NCBI RefSeq assembly: GCF_000003815.2
Contig: NW_023365701.1
Span: forward strand, 271,782 to 335,781
Direction of reading: 5' to 3'
DNA length: 64,000 nt
Source: Branchiostoma floridae
Taxonomy: Eukaryota > Chordata > Leptocardii > Amphioxiformes > Branchiostomatidae
Shown: piece after piece, positions 31,401 through 41,422 of the stretch
How the letters are laid out: each line of letters begins with the position of its first letter
How positions within the stretch are numbered: the first letter of the stretch is position 1
Notes under the pieces: model-generated
What the model was told of the DNA's origin: nothing
What the model saw: only the letters and a program-made list of their open reading frames with translations
Databases searched by the model: none
Position numbers and translations under genes: made by a program

Positions 31401-34400
31401 TTGCCTCAAGTTCAACAAGTAAAAAAATACACCATGGTATTTTGAACTTGGAACAAGGCAAGAAAATTTATGATTCACAAGGCCAATTTCACATAACAAG
31501 AAAGAAAGAAATAAAATGATTAATAAATCTAAACCTGCAATGTTTTACATTGTCTCATGACTTAAAAACATGGATAAAGACATGATTTTGCATTGCTGGC
31601 ATTGTCTATAGACAGAACAAAAAGATTAAAAAATGGTCAAAAAAAAAAAACATTTTCTTCCTTGAGGACACAAAAGCCCCCCATCCCAAAACAAACCTAC
31701 AATCTACAGACACTAAAAATGCATCAAAGTATTTTACCTGGAAATTCCTGCTCCATAGCGTCGAAAAGGATCTGTTTATGCCGCTTCAGTCACATAACTT
31801 CTATTTGTAAGAGGCGCGCGGCCGAAGTTCGGCGCGTCAGGATCGCGCGGCCGGCCAAACACGGCGCGCTCGGGCCGACCTCGCCAGGAAAACAAGCTCC
31901 GCGATCCGCCGGCGTGCATGCAATAGACATGCCGATTACATCAAAACGTAGCCTATTTTTTTGTCGTCATTTGGACAGGGGTGACAACCGGCAAAAATAA
32001 AATTTTTGCGGAGATTTTTACAATTAAAGATCGATCAATCGCTTCAAGTGGAATTTTTACCGGCAAAAAATAAAAGTTTAGAACTGTCACCGGTATCATT
32101 TCAAAGCCCGTAATCTGCTCTTTGCAATGATACTACTTTCATTCTGCTGCTGTCTAACACAGCGATGCGCAAGCGCTCTAAACACAAGGTTAGAGGTCGC
32201 GTGCAGGCGGAAGTTTTGGGCCCGTCCCGCGCAACGCCGGGCGTTCCGCTCACGGCGCGCCGTTTTCACCGGCAAATTTCTGGCGTCTTGAACATTTTAC
32301 AAACTAAACAAACATATCACAAGAAAGAGAAACTTATATGCTTTATTTTCATGGGTAACTTTGCCTCTAGGAACGGATAGTTTTTGTGCCGCGGGGGTGG
32401 GAAGATGGTAAGAAATTTACCGATCGCCGTGCGGTGGAACGTTTTCGCGGTAGCGTTGGAATACCTACAATAAAGTTTGCAAACCTTTGTTAATGGCAAT
32501 CTATCTTAGATATATAATCCAATTCCAACACGTCACACAACAAATGAAATAACTCAGATTTGGACTTCTGATGAACTTGAACCATATCTATATTAATGAT
32601 ATGTTTATATGCCTAGTACCGCTCTCAGTACTTTAAAAAAATCATATCTATCTCGTTTACATTAAACATATGTCAAGTTTCAATTGCACATCTGCACAAC
32701 TTCGGTTTCTTGGCATCAGGTTACTTATTTTCTTATTCAAATCTTCGCCAAGTACCCCTCTCATCACTAGGACACTGCAGTTCTGGAAATACTTCAGCAC
32801 TGGTTTGAAGATCATTCCAGTGCTGAAAAGACGTCAGCACTCGTTTTCCAGTGCTGAAAATCCCTCAGCACTGATGTTCCAGTGCTGAAATGTCCCTGAG
32901 CACTGGTAAATCCAGTGCGGAAGGTGAAGCTTTTGTATATCAGCACTCGGTTCCAGTGCTGACAGCGATTTCAGCACTGGGTAACTAGTGCTGACAGCAG
33001 TCCAGCACTGGAAAACCAGTGCTGAAATGAGCTCAGCACTGGAAAACCAGTGCTGGAACAGTCTTCAGCACTGGAATTCCAGTCCTGACGGAGCTTTAGC
33101 ACTGGAACAGGGCCATTCAGCACTGGAAAACCAGTGCTGATCTTTCTTCAGCACTGGAAAACCAGTGCTGAGGGGGCTTTGACCATTGAATCAGCACTGG
33201 AATACCAGTGCGGAAGGTGAAGCTTTCGTAGACTTGCCGTAGCGTTACGTATACGTTATATTATTATAAATAAATAAATATGAACAAGAACATCATAAAA
33301 TATTAAGGCTATATATGATTTATGTGCCAACTATAGTTATGATTTTACAGCTTTTTTCCCCAAATTAGAAGCAGTAAGTTTCCTTCAAATAATGTCGTTG
33401 ACAAAATTATGAAAATGTTAGCAACTTAGCATACACTTAGTTTTTGCCAGATAAATCATAGTGTCATATCACTTGACATTGTTTGGCTTACGTTATAACT
33501 AATATTTATTTATTTATCGCAGTATGATAAACATGAAATTACTCAAACATGAAGTGATCTGAATCAATTTACAGTACATCATGTACTAGATAGTTAAAAA
33601 GTCAAATGGTACATGTATTAAACTTTAAACTTTTAATTGATGGTTCAGAACTTCAGAACCAACCTGGAAGTTCATGTTTATATTGCTTACGTTACAACAT
33701 CTGTACAAGGAGGTTATATCAGGTGATATAACCTCCTTGATCTGTATCTTACATCAGTGATGTTGGAGAGCAGTTTTCATATCCTATTGAATTGCTATGC
33801 GAGGAGATGACGACATGTTAATGTTAGCTCCCCTACTAGCGGCAGTGGCTGCCCAACACCACGGTGCCCGCGTGTGCGTGGTGGTGCCTTCTCAGCTTTT
33901 CCTGATCTTACTTCAGTGATAACTAACATGTAAATGTGTTACATCCCTAGCGGCAGTGGCTGCCCAGCACCACGGTGCCCGAGTGTGTGTGGTGGCGCCA
34001 TCTCGACTGTTCCACTGTTCAGGACAGCATGGCCGTCCCATCGAGCCACTGCCTGAGGAGGGCGGCAAGGTCAGGATGGGGGTGTTTCCAGAGGAGTGGT
34101 TCCAGTTCTTCTACAAGAAGACTGGCGTGACCGGTAAGGAATGCTCAAGATATAATTATAAGTTCCTAAATTCCGGTAAATGACTGGTAAAGAATGGTTG
34201 ATGTTTATGTTCAAAATTCCAACTTCGATACAAGTCTTGGTAGTCCAGGTGTGAGAAGAGGTTGTTACAGGCAGTGAGCCTTCTACAACTAAGCATCCTC
34301 AAGGTAGTCAATATTATCACAAATTGTTGCCATGCACGGCAGAGCAATCCCTTTCTGCAGAGTTTCTAGATCCTACATACATTGTGCAAACAAAATTGGG

Positions 34401-37240
34401 TTGATGTCCTGACTTCAATTATCATGTGTTGTCGTCAAATGTTGTAACCCCATGATATTCAGAATCACTCTGAGTACAAATTACTACAATGGTGATCTTT
34501 TGCCACAAGTTATTGGGAAACAAGTGAAAATTCTGGGAACTTTTTGAGTGTAACATGCATTTGACAACTGTAATTTTTTTTCAATCCTGTAATGTTTTTT
34601 TAAAAAGAGTTTTCTCAGTGCAAGGCCATTGACCACATGGAATATTCCGTACATGATTGGTGATCTTTGAGCACAAGTGGTTGGGAAACATGTTAAAAGT
34701 CTGGGAACTTAAAGTCTGGGAACTTTTTGAGTGTAACAGGCATTTAATATCTGGACTAACATCTGTTATTACTTTCGAAAGAATAACCTGGATTTTATTT
34801 TCTCATAGTAAATACCATAGATGACATTCGTACTTACACACAGTATTCTCTGTTACCCCTTACAGGCCCGTATGTGTTTGGAACTGGGCTGATAGCAACA
34901 CTTCTGTCCAAGGAATACCTGGTCGTCAATAATGAGTTCATTGCCGGAGGAATTTTTGTATCCTTCGTGGTGTACTGTATCAGGAGGTTCGGCCCTGATG
35001 TAGCCACCTATGCTGACAAACTGCGCCAGGTAGGTTTTGTTTTGTTTTCATCAAAAATAAGAAGAGTGCTTGCATTGCATTTGGTAAGTTGTGGGGTTTG
35101 AACCCTGGTGTGGACAAGCTGATATGTCCTATACAGCTTTCAGCATAGCATTTGGCAGTCGCACTTGTCAGAAATAGAATAGTTGATGTACACACACCAC
35201 TACCAGTGGACTAGCCCCTAGCTGCATTGCTTGTACTGTGTGGCCTAAGGGCTAAAGAATGAAGATGGACAGAACCCTATACACCAAAAGATTTTCACTT
35301 AAAAATTAAAAACAGTCATCCTCTTGTCAACTTGCCTGGATACCAGACCCAAGCCCAATCTCATAAATATCAAGACAGATATTTTTATGATCGGGCTAGG
35401 GTCTGGTATCCAGGCAACTTAGTATTGACTTGAAGCATGACACATTTTCAATCAATCATAGTTTCCTTTGGCCTTTTTGTTCTTCTGTTGTTTAACCTTG
35501 GTTTGCTCGAGGTTGTTCAATCCTGTCGCAAATCAAAATCATCTCTTTATTTGACATGACAGGAAAGACTTGACTTCATTGACAACAAGAAGGGAAGGTT
35601 CATCAACGACTGTGAAACCGCCATTGAGACTGAGAAGAAGGAACAGTGGCGAGCTGAGGGTGTGGACTACCTGTTTGATGCCAAGAAGGTGATGATAGTG
35701 TTACCAATTATTTGTTGACGGAATAATGTATGACTATGAAGATTATATACTCGTATTCTTCATCATTGTTATTGATTGGAGAAATTGTCAGTGTTAACAA
35801 AATACCTGCCAGTTATGCATTGTTACATATGTAAAAACGGAGGTATTGTTCTCCATCTATGTGTTCGTCTTTGTTTGTGTCTGTAGCTACGTGAATAGAT
35901 GGCTTGGTCTGTGTTGAAGCTCCCATTCATGAACAGGACAAGAAATTCTAGAACAGCTCTAAATATATCACTGAAAATGAGATGTTCAAACTTGGAGTGG
36001 GTACGGGCCTGGTGTACTGGTACAGATTCCTTTTGAAGCAAAATGTACCGTTGTTTTGAGTATCACCTATTCACGAGTTTTTACAGACAAGTAGGTCTGG
36101 TCGAGGTTCAGATCCGAACTGGGACCTGGTCTTCCGGACCTGAACAGGACCTGTACCTGAATTTCCTGTACTGATACCCACCCCTGGTTGAAACCCTTCT
36201 TTCTTGTGCATCCTTCTGTTGCCTGTAACTTGATACCTTTTGTATCATTTTTCCTGCAGGCCAATGTAGCCATGCAGCTGGAAACAGCTTACCGTGAGAG
36301 ACTACACGAAGTTTCCAACGCTGTCAAGAGGCGACTGGTGGGTGTAAAACATATGAATAAAAAAATCTTCATAATTTTATTTGTCCGTTTTTTGTAGTAG
36401 ATCTATTTTATTCCCTTTAGATTAGTAGATTTAAGTCTGCTTCATGCAACATTTATAGTTCTTTTTCTTGCATTGTGCATCTTTTTCAATGAGATTGTGG
36501 TTATTTTCTGTCAGTCTTTTTTTGTTTTTGTACGTCCATGAATCATTTGATACAATGCCTGGTGTCTGTTTCGCCTTGTACAGGACTACCAGCTGGATGT
36601 AGAGACCACCCAACGTCGCATGGCTCAGGAACACATGGCAGACTGGGTCGTTAACAACGTGGTCAAGAGCATCACCCCGCAACAGGTAACAAATATGACG
36701 TCTCAAATTCACATAAATTAGCTGCCAAACACAGTCAAAACTCTGAGGCCTGATAAAATCTGGTCTATGTGGACAGGTGACCACTATAGACAGGAGTCTT
36801 AAGGATTGTGTCAATGGGGCAAATTATCTGAGGGATCATCTATGAAGGTTAGACATCCAGGTAATAAGATATGCCAAATAGCAGTTACTCAAGCTTCTGG
36901 AAGACATTTTGGAAATGGTCAGACGTTTTAGATAACATCCACTACCTTACGTTAGTGATACTGAAGAGATCTTGTTGGATAGCAGGTTTTATATCCTAAC
37001 TATGATTTGAGACTTAAAAACTAGTTAGAGCATAACAGAATCTCGAAACAGATAGAAATTCTTTACCGATACTTGTCAATGATTCAACAGTGGATATTGC
37101 TGATTTGCTTCTACATACACTTTTGCTTGAACTTAGGAAAATTAGCCTAATGTATGTTCTTTTTTCCTATTGTCTTCCAGGAGAAAGAGGCTCTTGCCAA
37201 GTGCATTGAAGATCTGAAGCGTATGGCCAAGGCCTCCTAA
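28495..37240 (+). CDS. ATP5PB: ATP synthase F1Fo peripheral-stalk subunit b, mitochondrial
   Basis: Subunit b forms the peripheral stalk that holds F1 against rotation in the inner mitochondrial membrane. Exons: 28495-28522, 33951-34133, 34866-35029, 35563-35688, 36260-36337, 36584-36685, 37181-37240; all GT-AG with matching phases, 246 residues (human 256). Exon 1 encodes MLSRLAARS, matching the human start M-L-S-R, followed by a basic, acid-poor presequence. The mature part has PLPEEGGKVRMGVFPEEWFQ, KTGVTGPYVFGTG, a hydrophobic hairpin (GLIATLLSKEYLVVNNEF, AGGIFVSFVVYCIRRFG), then the long charged helix YRERLHEVSNAVKRRLDYQL and QEKEALAKCIEDLKRMAKAS. Intron 1 is 5.4 kb and full of hairpin arrays. 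The 5' end of exon 2 has a tandem copy upstream. The gene is head-to-head with WDR77. Confidence 0.97.
28788..28965. repeat. Palindrome (hairpin) array 1 in ATP5PB intron 1
   Basis: Starts with CTACGAAAGCTTCACC, then units TCAGCACTGG - 3 to 4 nt - CCAGTGCTGA spaced by 6-8 variable bases: three clean units and two incomplete ones. Each unit can form a 10-bp stem with a very short loop. The first unit (TCAGCACTCGGTTCCAGTGC) is identical to a unit inside array 2. Confidence 0.92.
28966..30844. other. ATP5PB intron 1, AT-rich, no gene seen
   Basis: No coding segment or clear repeat. Located between hairpin array 1 and the 170-bp tandem array. Confidence 0.4.
30845..31475. repeat. Tandem array, ~170-bp unit, four copies
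   Basis: The block TTGGGCATAGGTTCCCCGGC-TGACCCCTAACCGGGGGCCA recurs near 30865 (diverged), 31019, 31189 and 31358, giving periods of about 154, 170 and 169 bp. Each unit has an internal CCCCGG...CCGGGG hairpin. Confidence 0.9.
31800..32480. other. CpG-rich segment inside ATP5PB intron 1
   Basis: Two GC-rich stretches (31810-31930 and 32160-32280) with many CpG and GCGCGC motifs lie between AT-rich sequence. The frame 31593-32000 across it resembles no known protein. It could be an internal part of a transposon or an alternative promoter; nothing here decides between these. Confidence 0.35.
32785..33238. repeat. Palindrome (hairpin) array 2 in ATP5PB intron 1
   Basis: About twelve units of TCAGCACTGG - usually 4 nt - CCAGTGCTGA with variable 5-12 nt spacers and a period of about 36 bp. 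A terminal motif GGTGAAGCTTTTGTA appears at 32922 and GGTGAAGCTTTCGTAG at 33216-33231, so this is two arrays joined. The end motif is the exact inverse of the start of array 1 (CTACGAAAGCTTCACC), so arrays 1 and 2 are arranged as inverted termini 4.45 kb apart. Confidence 0.92.
33706..33739. repeat. 34-bp palindrome
   Basis: CAAGGAGGTTATATCA, a GG spacer, then the exact complement. Located in ATP5PB intron 1, about 210 bp before the exon 2 acceptor. Confidence 0.9.
33836..33892 (+). repeat. Acceptor echo of ATP5PB exon 2
   Basis: CTAG-CGGCAGTGGCTGCCCA... repeats the acceptor and about 50 coding bases of exon 2, 111 bp upstream of the real exon, with a handful of substitutions. The flanking intron (GATCTGTATCTTACATCAGT) is also partly repeated at 33903. 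Splicing to this acceptor keeps the frame for about 30 codons, then meets TGA. Confidence 0.92.
35332..35417. repeat. Hairpin with ~25-bp arms in ATP5PB intron 3
   Basis: TTGCCTGGATACCAGACCC and its complement GGGTCTGGTATCCAGGCAA flank about 45 bp. It may be a small MITE; the phrase GCCTGGATGCCAGAC recurs near 56010. Confidence 0.75.
36000..36185. mobile_element. MITE of the GGTACC/GGTCCAGG family in ATP5PB intron 4
   Basis: Begins GTGGGTACGGGCCTGGTGTA, carries reversed GGACCTG/CAGGTCC repeats and ends CTGTACTGATACCCACCCC, the inverted counterpart of the start. About 185 bp, related to the element at 9718-10186. Confidence 0.65.
36844..37000. mobile_element. MITE, TTACTCAAGCAAC family, partial
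   Basis: AAGGTTAGACATCCAGGTAA-TAAGATATGCC and AGCAGTTACTCAAGC are followed by GGAAATGGTCAGACGTTTTA. The right arm is missing, so the copy is half-length. In ATP5PB intron 6. Confidence 0.75.
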
Positions 37241-37423
37241 CCAGTTATACCTGCGTGTGTACAGTTCAAATGAGTAGACAAACACCCCGTGCTAAAGATC
37301 CATTATGAAGTATCCAACACTAAATACCACATGGAATATCCAGACTATATGAAGAGAATGTGTAAGTTTTAAGAGGAGTGCAGTTGACTTGTCAAAGCAC
37401 TGAAACTTCTTGTCATAAAAGTG

Positions 37424-37429
37424 AATAAA
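37424..37429 (+). terminator. Polyadenylation signal AATAAA for ATP5PB
   Basis: Canonical hexamer 184 bp after the stop codon, the first one on the plus strand after the coding region. Confidence 0.6.
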
Positions 37430-37552
37430 TATGTCAACATTGCCAGTGGCAAAATCTGTGTCTATTTGTGCTTTTCCCTCTAGTGTCAAGACTATTTTGG
37501 TTGAATGATTGTGCGAGTGTAAAATAGAAATTTACTGATAGGTCAAATATAT

Positions 37553-37725
37553 TAATCTCCAAGCAGATCCTATGGTAGCATAAGATAGTATCAAAAGCTG
37601 GCAGAGGAGTGAAGCCGGCTTAGGAGTGTGTTTCGCTACAAGGCAAATGGACACCTTTTGGATGACTACACTCCTTGGCCAGTTTGGTACTATCTTATGC
37701 CATTGTAGGATCTGCTTGGAGATTA
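37553..37725. mobile_element. MITE, CTCCAAGCAG family
   Basis: TAATCTCCAAGCAGATCCTA-TGGTAGCATAAGATAGTA and its inverse flank a 173-bp element with CAAATAT next to both ends. Closely related to 2366-2500. Located between the convergent ends of ATP5PB and KIF9. Confidence 0.85.
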
Positions 37726-37739
37726 CAAATATTTCACTG

Positions 37740-37885
37740 CTGATAACTTTCTTTCTTTCTTTCTTTATTGACGATGAGACATGTCATTACAAGGGTCTGC
37801 CTAGGCAGCTTTGGGCTGGTAGCGGCAGAACCTACAAAAATACGGACGAACATACAAAGAAGTCATACAATATAATACAATAAAA
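37740..37885 (-). mobile_element. Possible LINE 3' tail
   Basis: A (TTTC)n run and TTTATTGACGATGAGACATG followed by TCATTACAAGGGTCTGCCTA looks like the reversed 3' end and simple tail of a retroelement. No protein fragment confirms it. Confidence 0.3.
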
Positions 37886-38585
37886 TAATCAATGATTAAA
37901 AGGTGTCATGCAACTATACAGATTGATCTATACCATTTGTCAGCTAACTTAAAAGTTAGCTTATTAACTTTGTAGCTAATACCTAAACACAATACTTGCC
38001 AAGAATTAAGTGACCAGAAAAATATTGCATATAGAATTTATTTCTTTTGTCTCTCAACACTAGATATTATTTGTTAAAAGATACAACATAAACATATTTT
38101 ATATACTCATGACAAAATACATAGTATTGGGTGTGGCTATATCATGGAGGAAAAGTTGCTCAAAGATATCATTTCACATAGTTGATAGCAAACATATTAC
38201 AGACTTCATATAGGCCAATGAAGGCTATGTGTATGAATGTAAATGGGCCTTGCAAGGCAACAGATTTCTATGCTTATTCATAGATGTGAACGAAATACTT
38301 TGACTAAAATAGTAACATAAAATTACACTGAAGTAAACAGGATGACAACAAACGTCACTTTACACATATGTACAATCAGGTAAATAAGATCATGTGGCTT
38401 TGATAAAATTTGACTTCTAAAATCTGATGTCCAAACACGAAAACTACCAGCAAGCTAAATTCTTGTATTTCGCTATGCTGCTTATAATAAGTCCTGTGGT
38501 ATAGATTTTTACATCAGAGCATGCAGCAGACAGTGTAGAATTCTAGTTTTTGTATGAAAAGTCTATATTTAAGTAATTTGTTGTT
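37886..38585. other. KIF9 3' flank, no gene seen
   Basis: AT-rich sequence downstream of the KIF9 stop. AATAAA on the minus strand occurs near 38037 (TTTATT on plus) and may end a 3' UTR of about 550 nt. Confidence 0.35.
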
Positions 38586-41422
38586 TCACGGTTTGCGGAA
38601 AGACGCAGGCTGCCGTTGCGCTGCATTTGTTGTCTGCCTCCATTCCGTTCGGACTTTGGCATTGTAGAAGGGTGCTGCATCAGGGTCCAGCAAGTCTTGT
38701 TGGAGCCTCTCGAATTTTTCTTGCTCATCTTCCAAGGGCGCCCGACTCCGGATGACCGTTCCAGCGCGTATCCCGATCCCCTCCATCGTGCTGGCGATCG
38801 GGTCGTCTGTGGCGAGGAAGCTCTCGGAGTACCAGGCGTCGAACTCCTGAATGAGCCTCTGCCGGCACTGCTCTACCAGCCGCTGGCAGTACTGCACCTC
38901 CTGTTTGACGGCTCGCAGCTCGTCGTAGTCACGGCGATACCCCGCCTTTAGATCCTTCAGCTTCATCAGCAGCTCATACTCATCTTCATCGATGATCGTC
39001 TCTCCCTCCTCGTCCACGAACTCGCCCTGCTCGAGGCGCTCGTTTCGCTTCCGCTCGATGATCAGCCGCGTTTTGTCGATCTCTTGCTTGGTGTCGTTGA
39101 CCGACTGCGCCAGCTTCTTGCACAGCGTCTTCTTGTTGACCAAGATCTCCTTGTTCTCGGAGAGGATGCGGTAGATCTCGCTCCCCTTTTCTTTCTTGAA
39201 CTCCTCGAAGGCCTCGGTGCGAGGAGGGGGCGTGGTGGGGCGCGGCGCCGGGGCATGGGGCGTGGCAGGGGTGACGTTAGCAGACAGGGTCTCCCCTGTA
39301 GTCAGCTTCCCTGGAGTTAACTCCTCCTGCGGTGTCTCCCTGGTGCTCGGAGTTGGGCTCGCCACACCCTTGGGCTGTGTTGGACTGGCTCGATCCTTGC
39401 TTTTCTTCGCTTTCTGCTTCTTTGCTGCAATGATGGGTGCGTTAGCCATTTTCGATGAGGGGGGTGCGACGCCAACACCAAACCCTTGGCCATCCAACTC
39501 CCCAACTTGTCCCCCTTTTCCGTCGACTCCAACCCCTTCCTGTAACCCCACGCCGACTCCCTCACCCTTTTCCAGTAAGGTGTACTTCTCCCTTAGCTTG
39601 GCCTCCATGGCACCTTCCATGTTCTTCACTGCACCCTTAAACATGGCGAAGACCTCCTTAACCTGTCTGATGTTCACAATTTCGATTTCATCAAGATCAT
39701 CCTTCAGATAGAGATGCACTTGTCTCTGCAACTCGACAAGCTGGGATTCGGAGAGAGGGTCGTAGGACACTTTGGCCCTGTTGGACAGCGTATCGTGCAT
39801 GGCGAGCTCTTGTTTCAGGTGACGAATCTCGTGCTCCAGTTGTTTCACCATCAGGACTGGATCGTAGCGGGTGTTGATGCTGGGTTCGTTGGAGATGCAC
39901 ATCATCCGCGAGGCGAACCGTAGGGTTGAGATCGTTTCCTCGATCTGTGACGCCTCGCCCCAGATGTTCGCTATGAGGATCGTGTTACAGTTCCCGCCGA
40001 TTGAGTCTTTCAGGGCGTGCGTGAGCTTGGACTGGCGGTAGGGCACGTGCTCGCGGTTCTTGTCCGCCAGGGCGATTATGGCCTGCTCCAGGAAGGTGAG
40101 CGACTTGTTGATGTACATCGCCTCCCGCTGCACGTTTCCAGACGATCCCGTCTTCTTGAGCCGCTCGGAACCCGCCAGGTCAACGAAGTTTAGCTTGGAT
40201 ACGGTGTAGGCAGCCTTGGACTGAGTACGCGACCTGGACTCGACATGGATGGTGAAAATGCAGTGAGAACGGGAGGAGTTCTTGTTGAGGGAGTGCATCG
40301 CGATCGCTCGGTTGGTTTCACCTTCGAACAAAAGATTGAGTGCCTCCTCTTCGTTGTGTGCTACATGAAGCGACAGCCCCTTAACGCTGACTCCATTCTC
40401 ATCCTCCACTATAGCCATGGGGCTGGAATCCGCGGCGGTTTCAGGAAGGGTGGACAAGAGGTCGAACATGCCTTCGTTGTAGATCTCCAGGTAGGAGATC
40501 CGTACGGTGATGGCTTGCTCTACCCTCTCGTCGACTTCTCGGAAGGTCTGCGCGATGGCTCGTGGGATGATGCCTCTCTGGTAGAACCCTTCCGTTGCCC
40601 CGGTGATGCTGAAGGTTTTTCCCGCGCCCGTCTGTCCGTAGCACATCAGCGTGCCGTTGTAACCGTCCAGGGTAGACGTCACCATGTCGCTCGCAACCTC
40701 GTCAAACACCTGGATAGATGGATATAGACAGTTTAATTATGAATGCATGTACCACAATGCTAGCTATATTTCCTTTTAATTCATAGATTTCAATTGTCTT
40801 CATAGGTATTTCAAGGGATGCACACAAAAGGCCTTTTTTATCCTTACCAGTATAGCATGCACAATGATTGGGTTTTCTCATGAAGCTGATGTTTTACATG
40901 TGCTTAAAGATTATATTTTGTGTAGTGTTCCATCCTGCCCCTATTTTATTTTCTTACATTGTTCATCATTTTGGGTATCCCACTATAACTTCTCAGTAGT
41001 ATCAAACCCTCAATCATATCATGCTGTTACAGAACTTGAAACCAATCAGTGCTCTCACTTGTACAAATGTATTTTGGGCAAATATTCAAATGCAAATTAT
41101 CTATTAACAAGTGTCAGATAAGAAACCAAGACTAATTCCAGACAATATACTAGTTCAAGGACTTTGATAAACATTGCCAAGATCTTTTAATGTCTTGATG
41201 CAACCAACCAACCTGGTCCTGGCTGGAGTTGTGCAGGATTCCATCCATCTTAAACTGCCATTCCAGCTGCTGATTGTTAACCACGCCTCGCCGGTCATCC
41301 TTCGGTATCCGGGCGGTGACCGTCTTCTTGTCGTCATGGAATTTGATCAGCTCTTTGGCGAAGTACGGCGTCGGGCGTGTGCGGACGAAACAGCGAACCC
41401 TCTTACCTCTGGTGGCACTCAT
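38586..41422 (-). CDS. KIF9: Kinesin-like protein KIF9, two coding exons
   Basis: KIF9 is an N-terminal motor kinesin of motile cilia and flagella (central-pair kinesin-9 in algae and protists). Exons: 41422-41213 and 40709-38586, joined Q|V in phase 0, 777 residues (human about 790). Exon 1 reads RVRCFVRTRPTPYFAKELI and RRGVVNNQQLEWQFKMDGIL. The motor has the P-loop GQTGAGKT at 95-102, switch I NKNSSRSH and switch II VDLAGSER. After the motor come the KIF9-specific blocks ELAMHDTLSNRAKVSYDPLS, EIVNIRQVKEVFAMFKG and AFEEFKKEKGSEIYRI, then a coiled-coil tail ending PDAAPFYNAKVRTEW. The start ATG (GCCACCATG) follows an acceptor at 41437-41440, so a 5' untranslated exon is likely, with its donor after 42990. 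Holding about 90% of the protein in one exon is unusual for this family. Confidence 0.97.

Noticed and set aside
31593-32000. 135-codon plus-strand frame
   Set aside because: Lies in ATP5PB intron 1 across a change from A-rich to CpG-rich sequence; no family resemblance.
28788-33238. CRISPR-like array
   Set aside because: Repeats are themselves palindromes of about 24 nt, spacers are only 5-12 nt, the genome is eukaryotic and no cas gene is present.
33814-33917. ATG in front of the first ATP5PB exon 2 copy (M-L-M-L-A-P...) as the ATP5PB start
   Set aside because: The frame stops after about 34 codons, and a better first exon with M-L-S-R at 28495 has the right phase and matches human.
39196-39711. 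171-codon plus-strand frame
   Set aside because: Antisense shadow of the GC-rich KIF9 exon.
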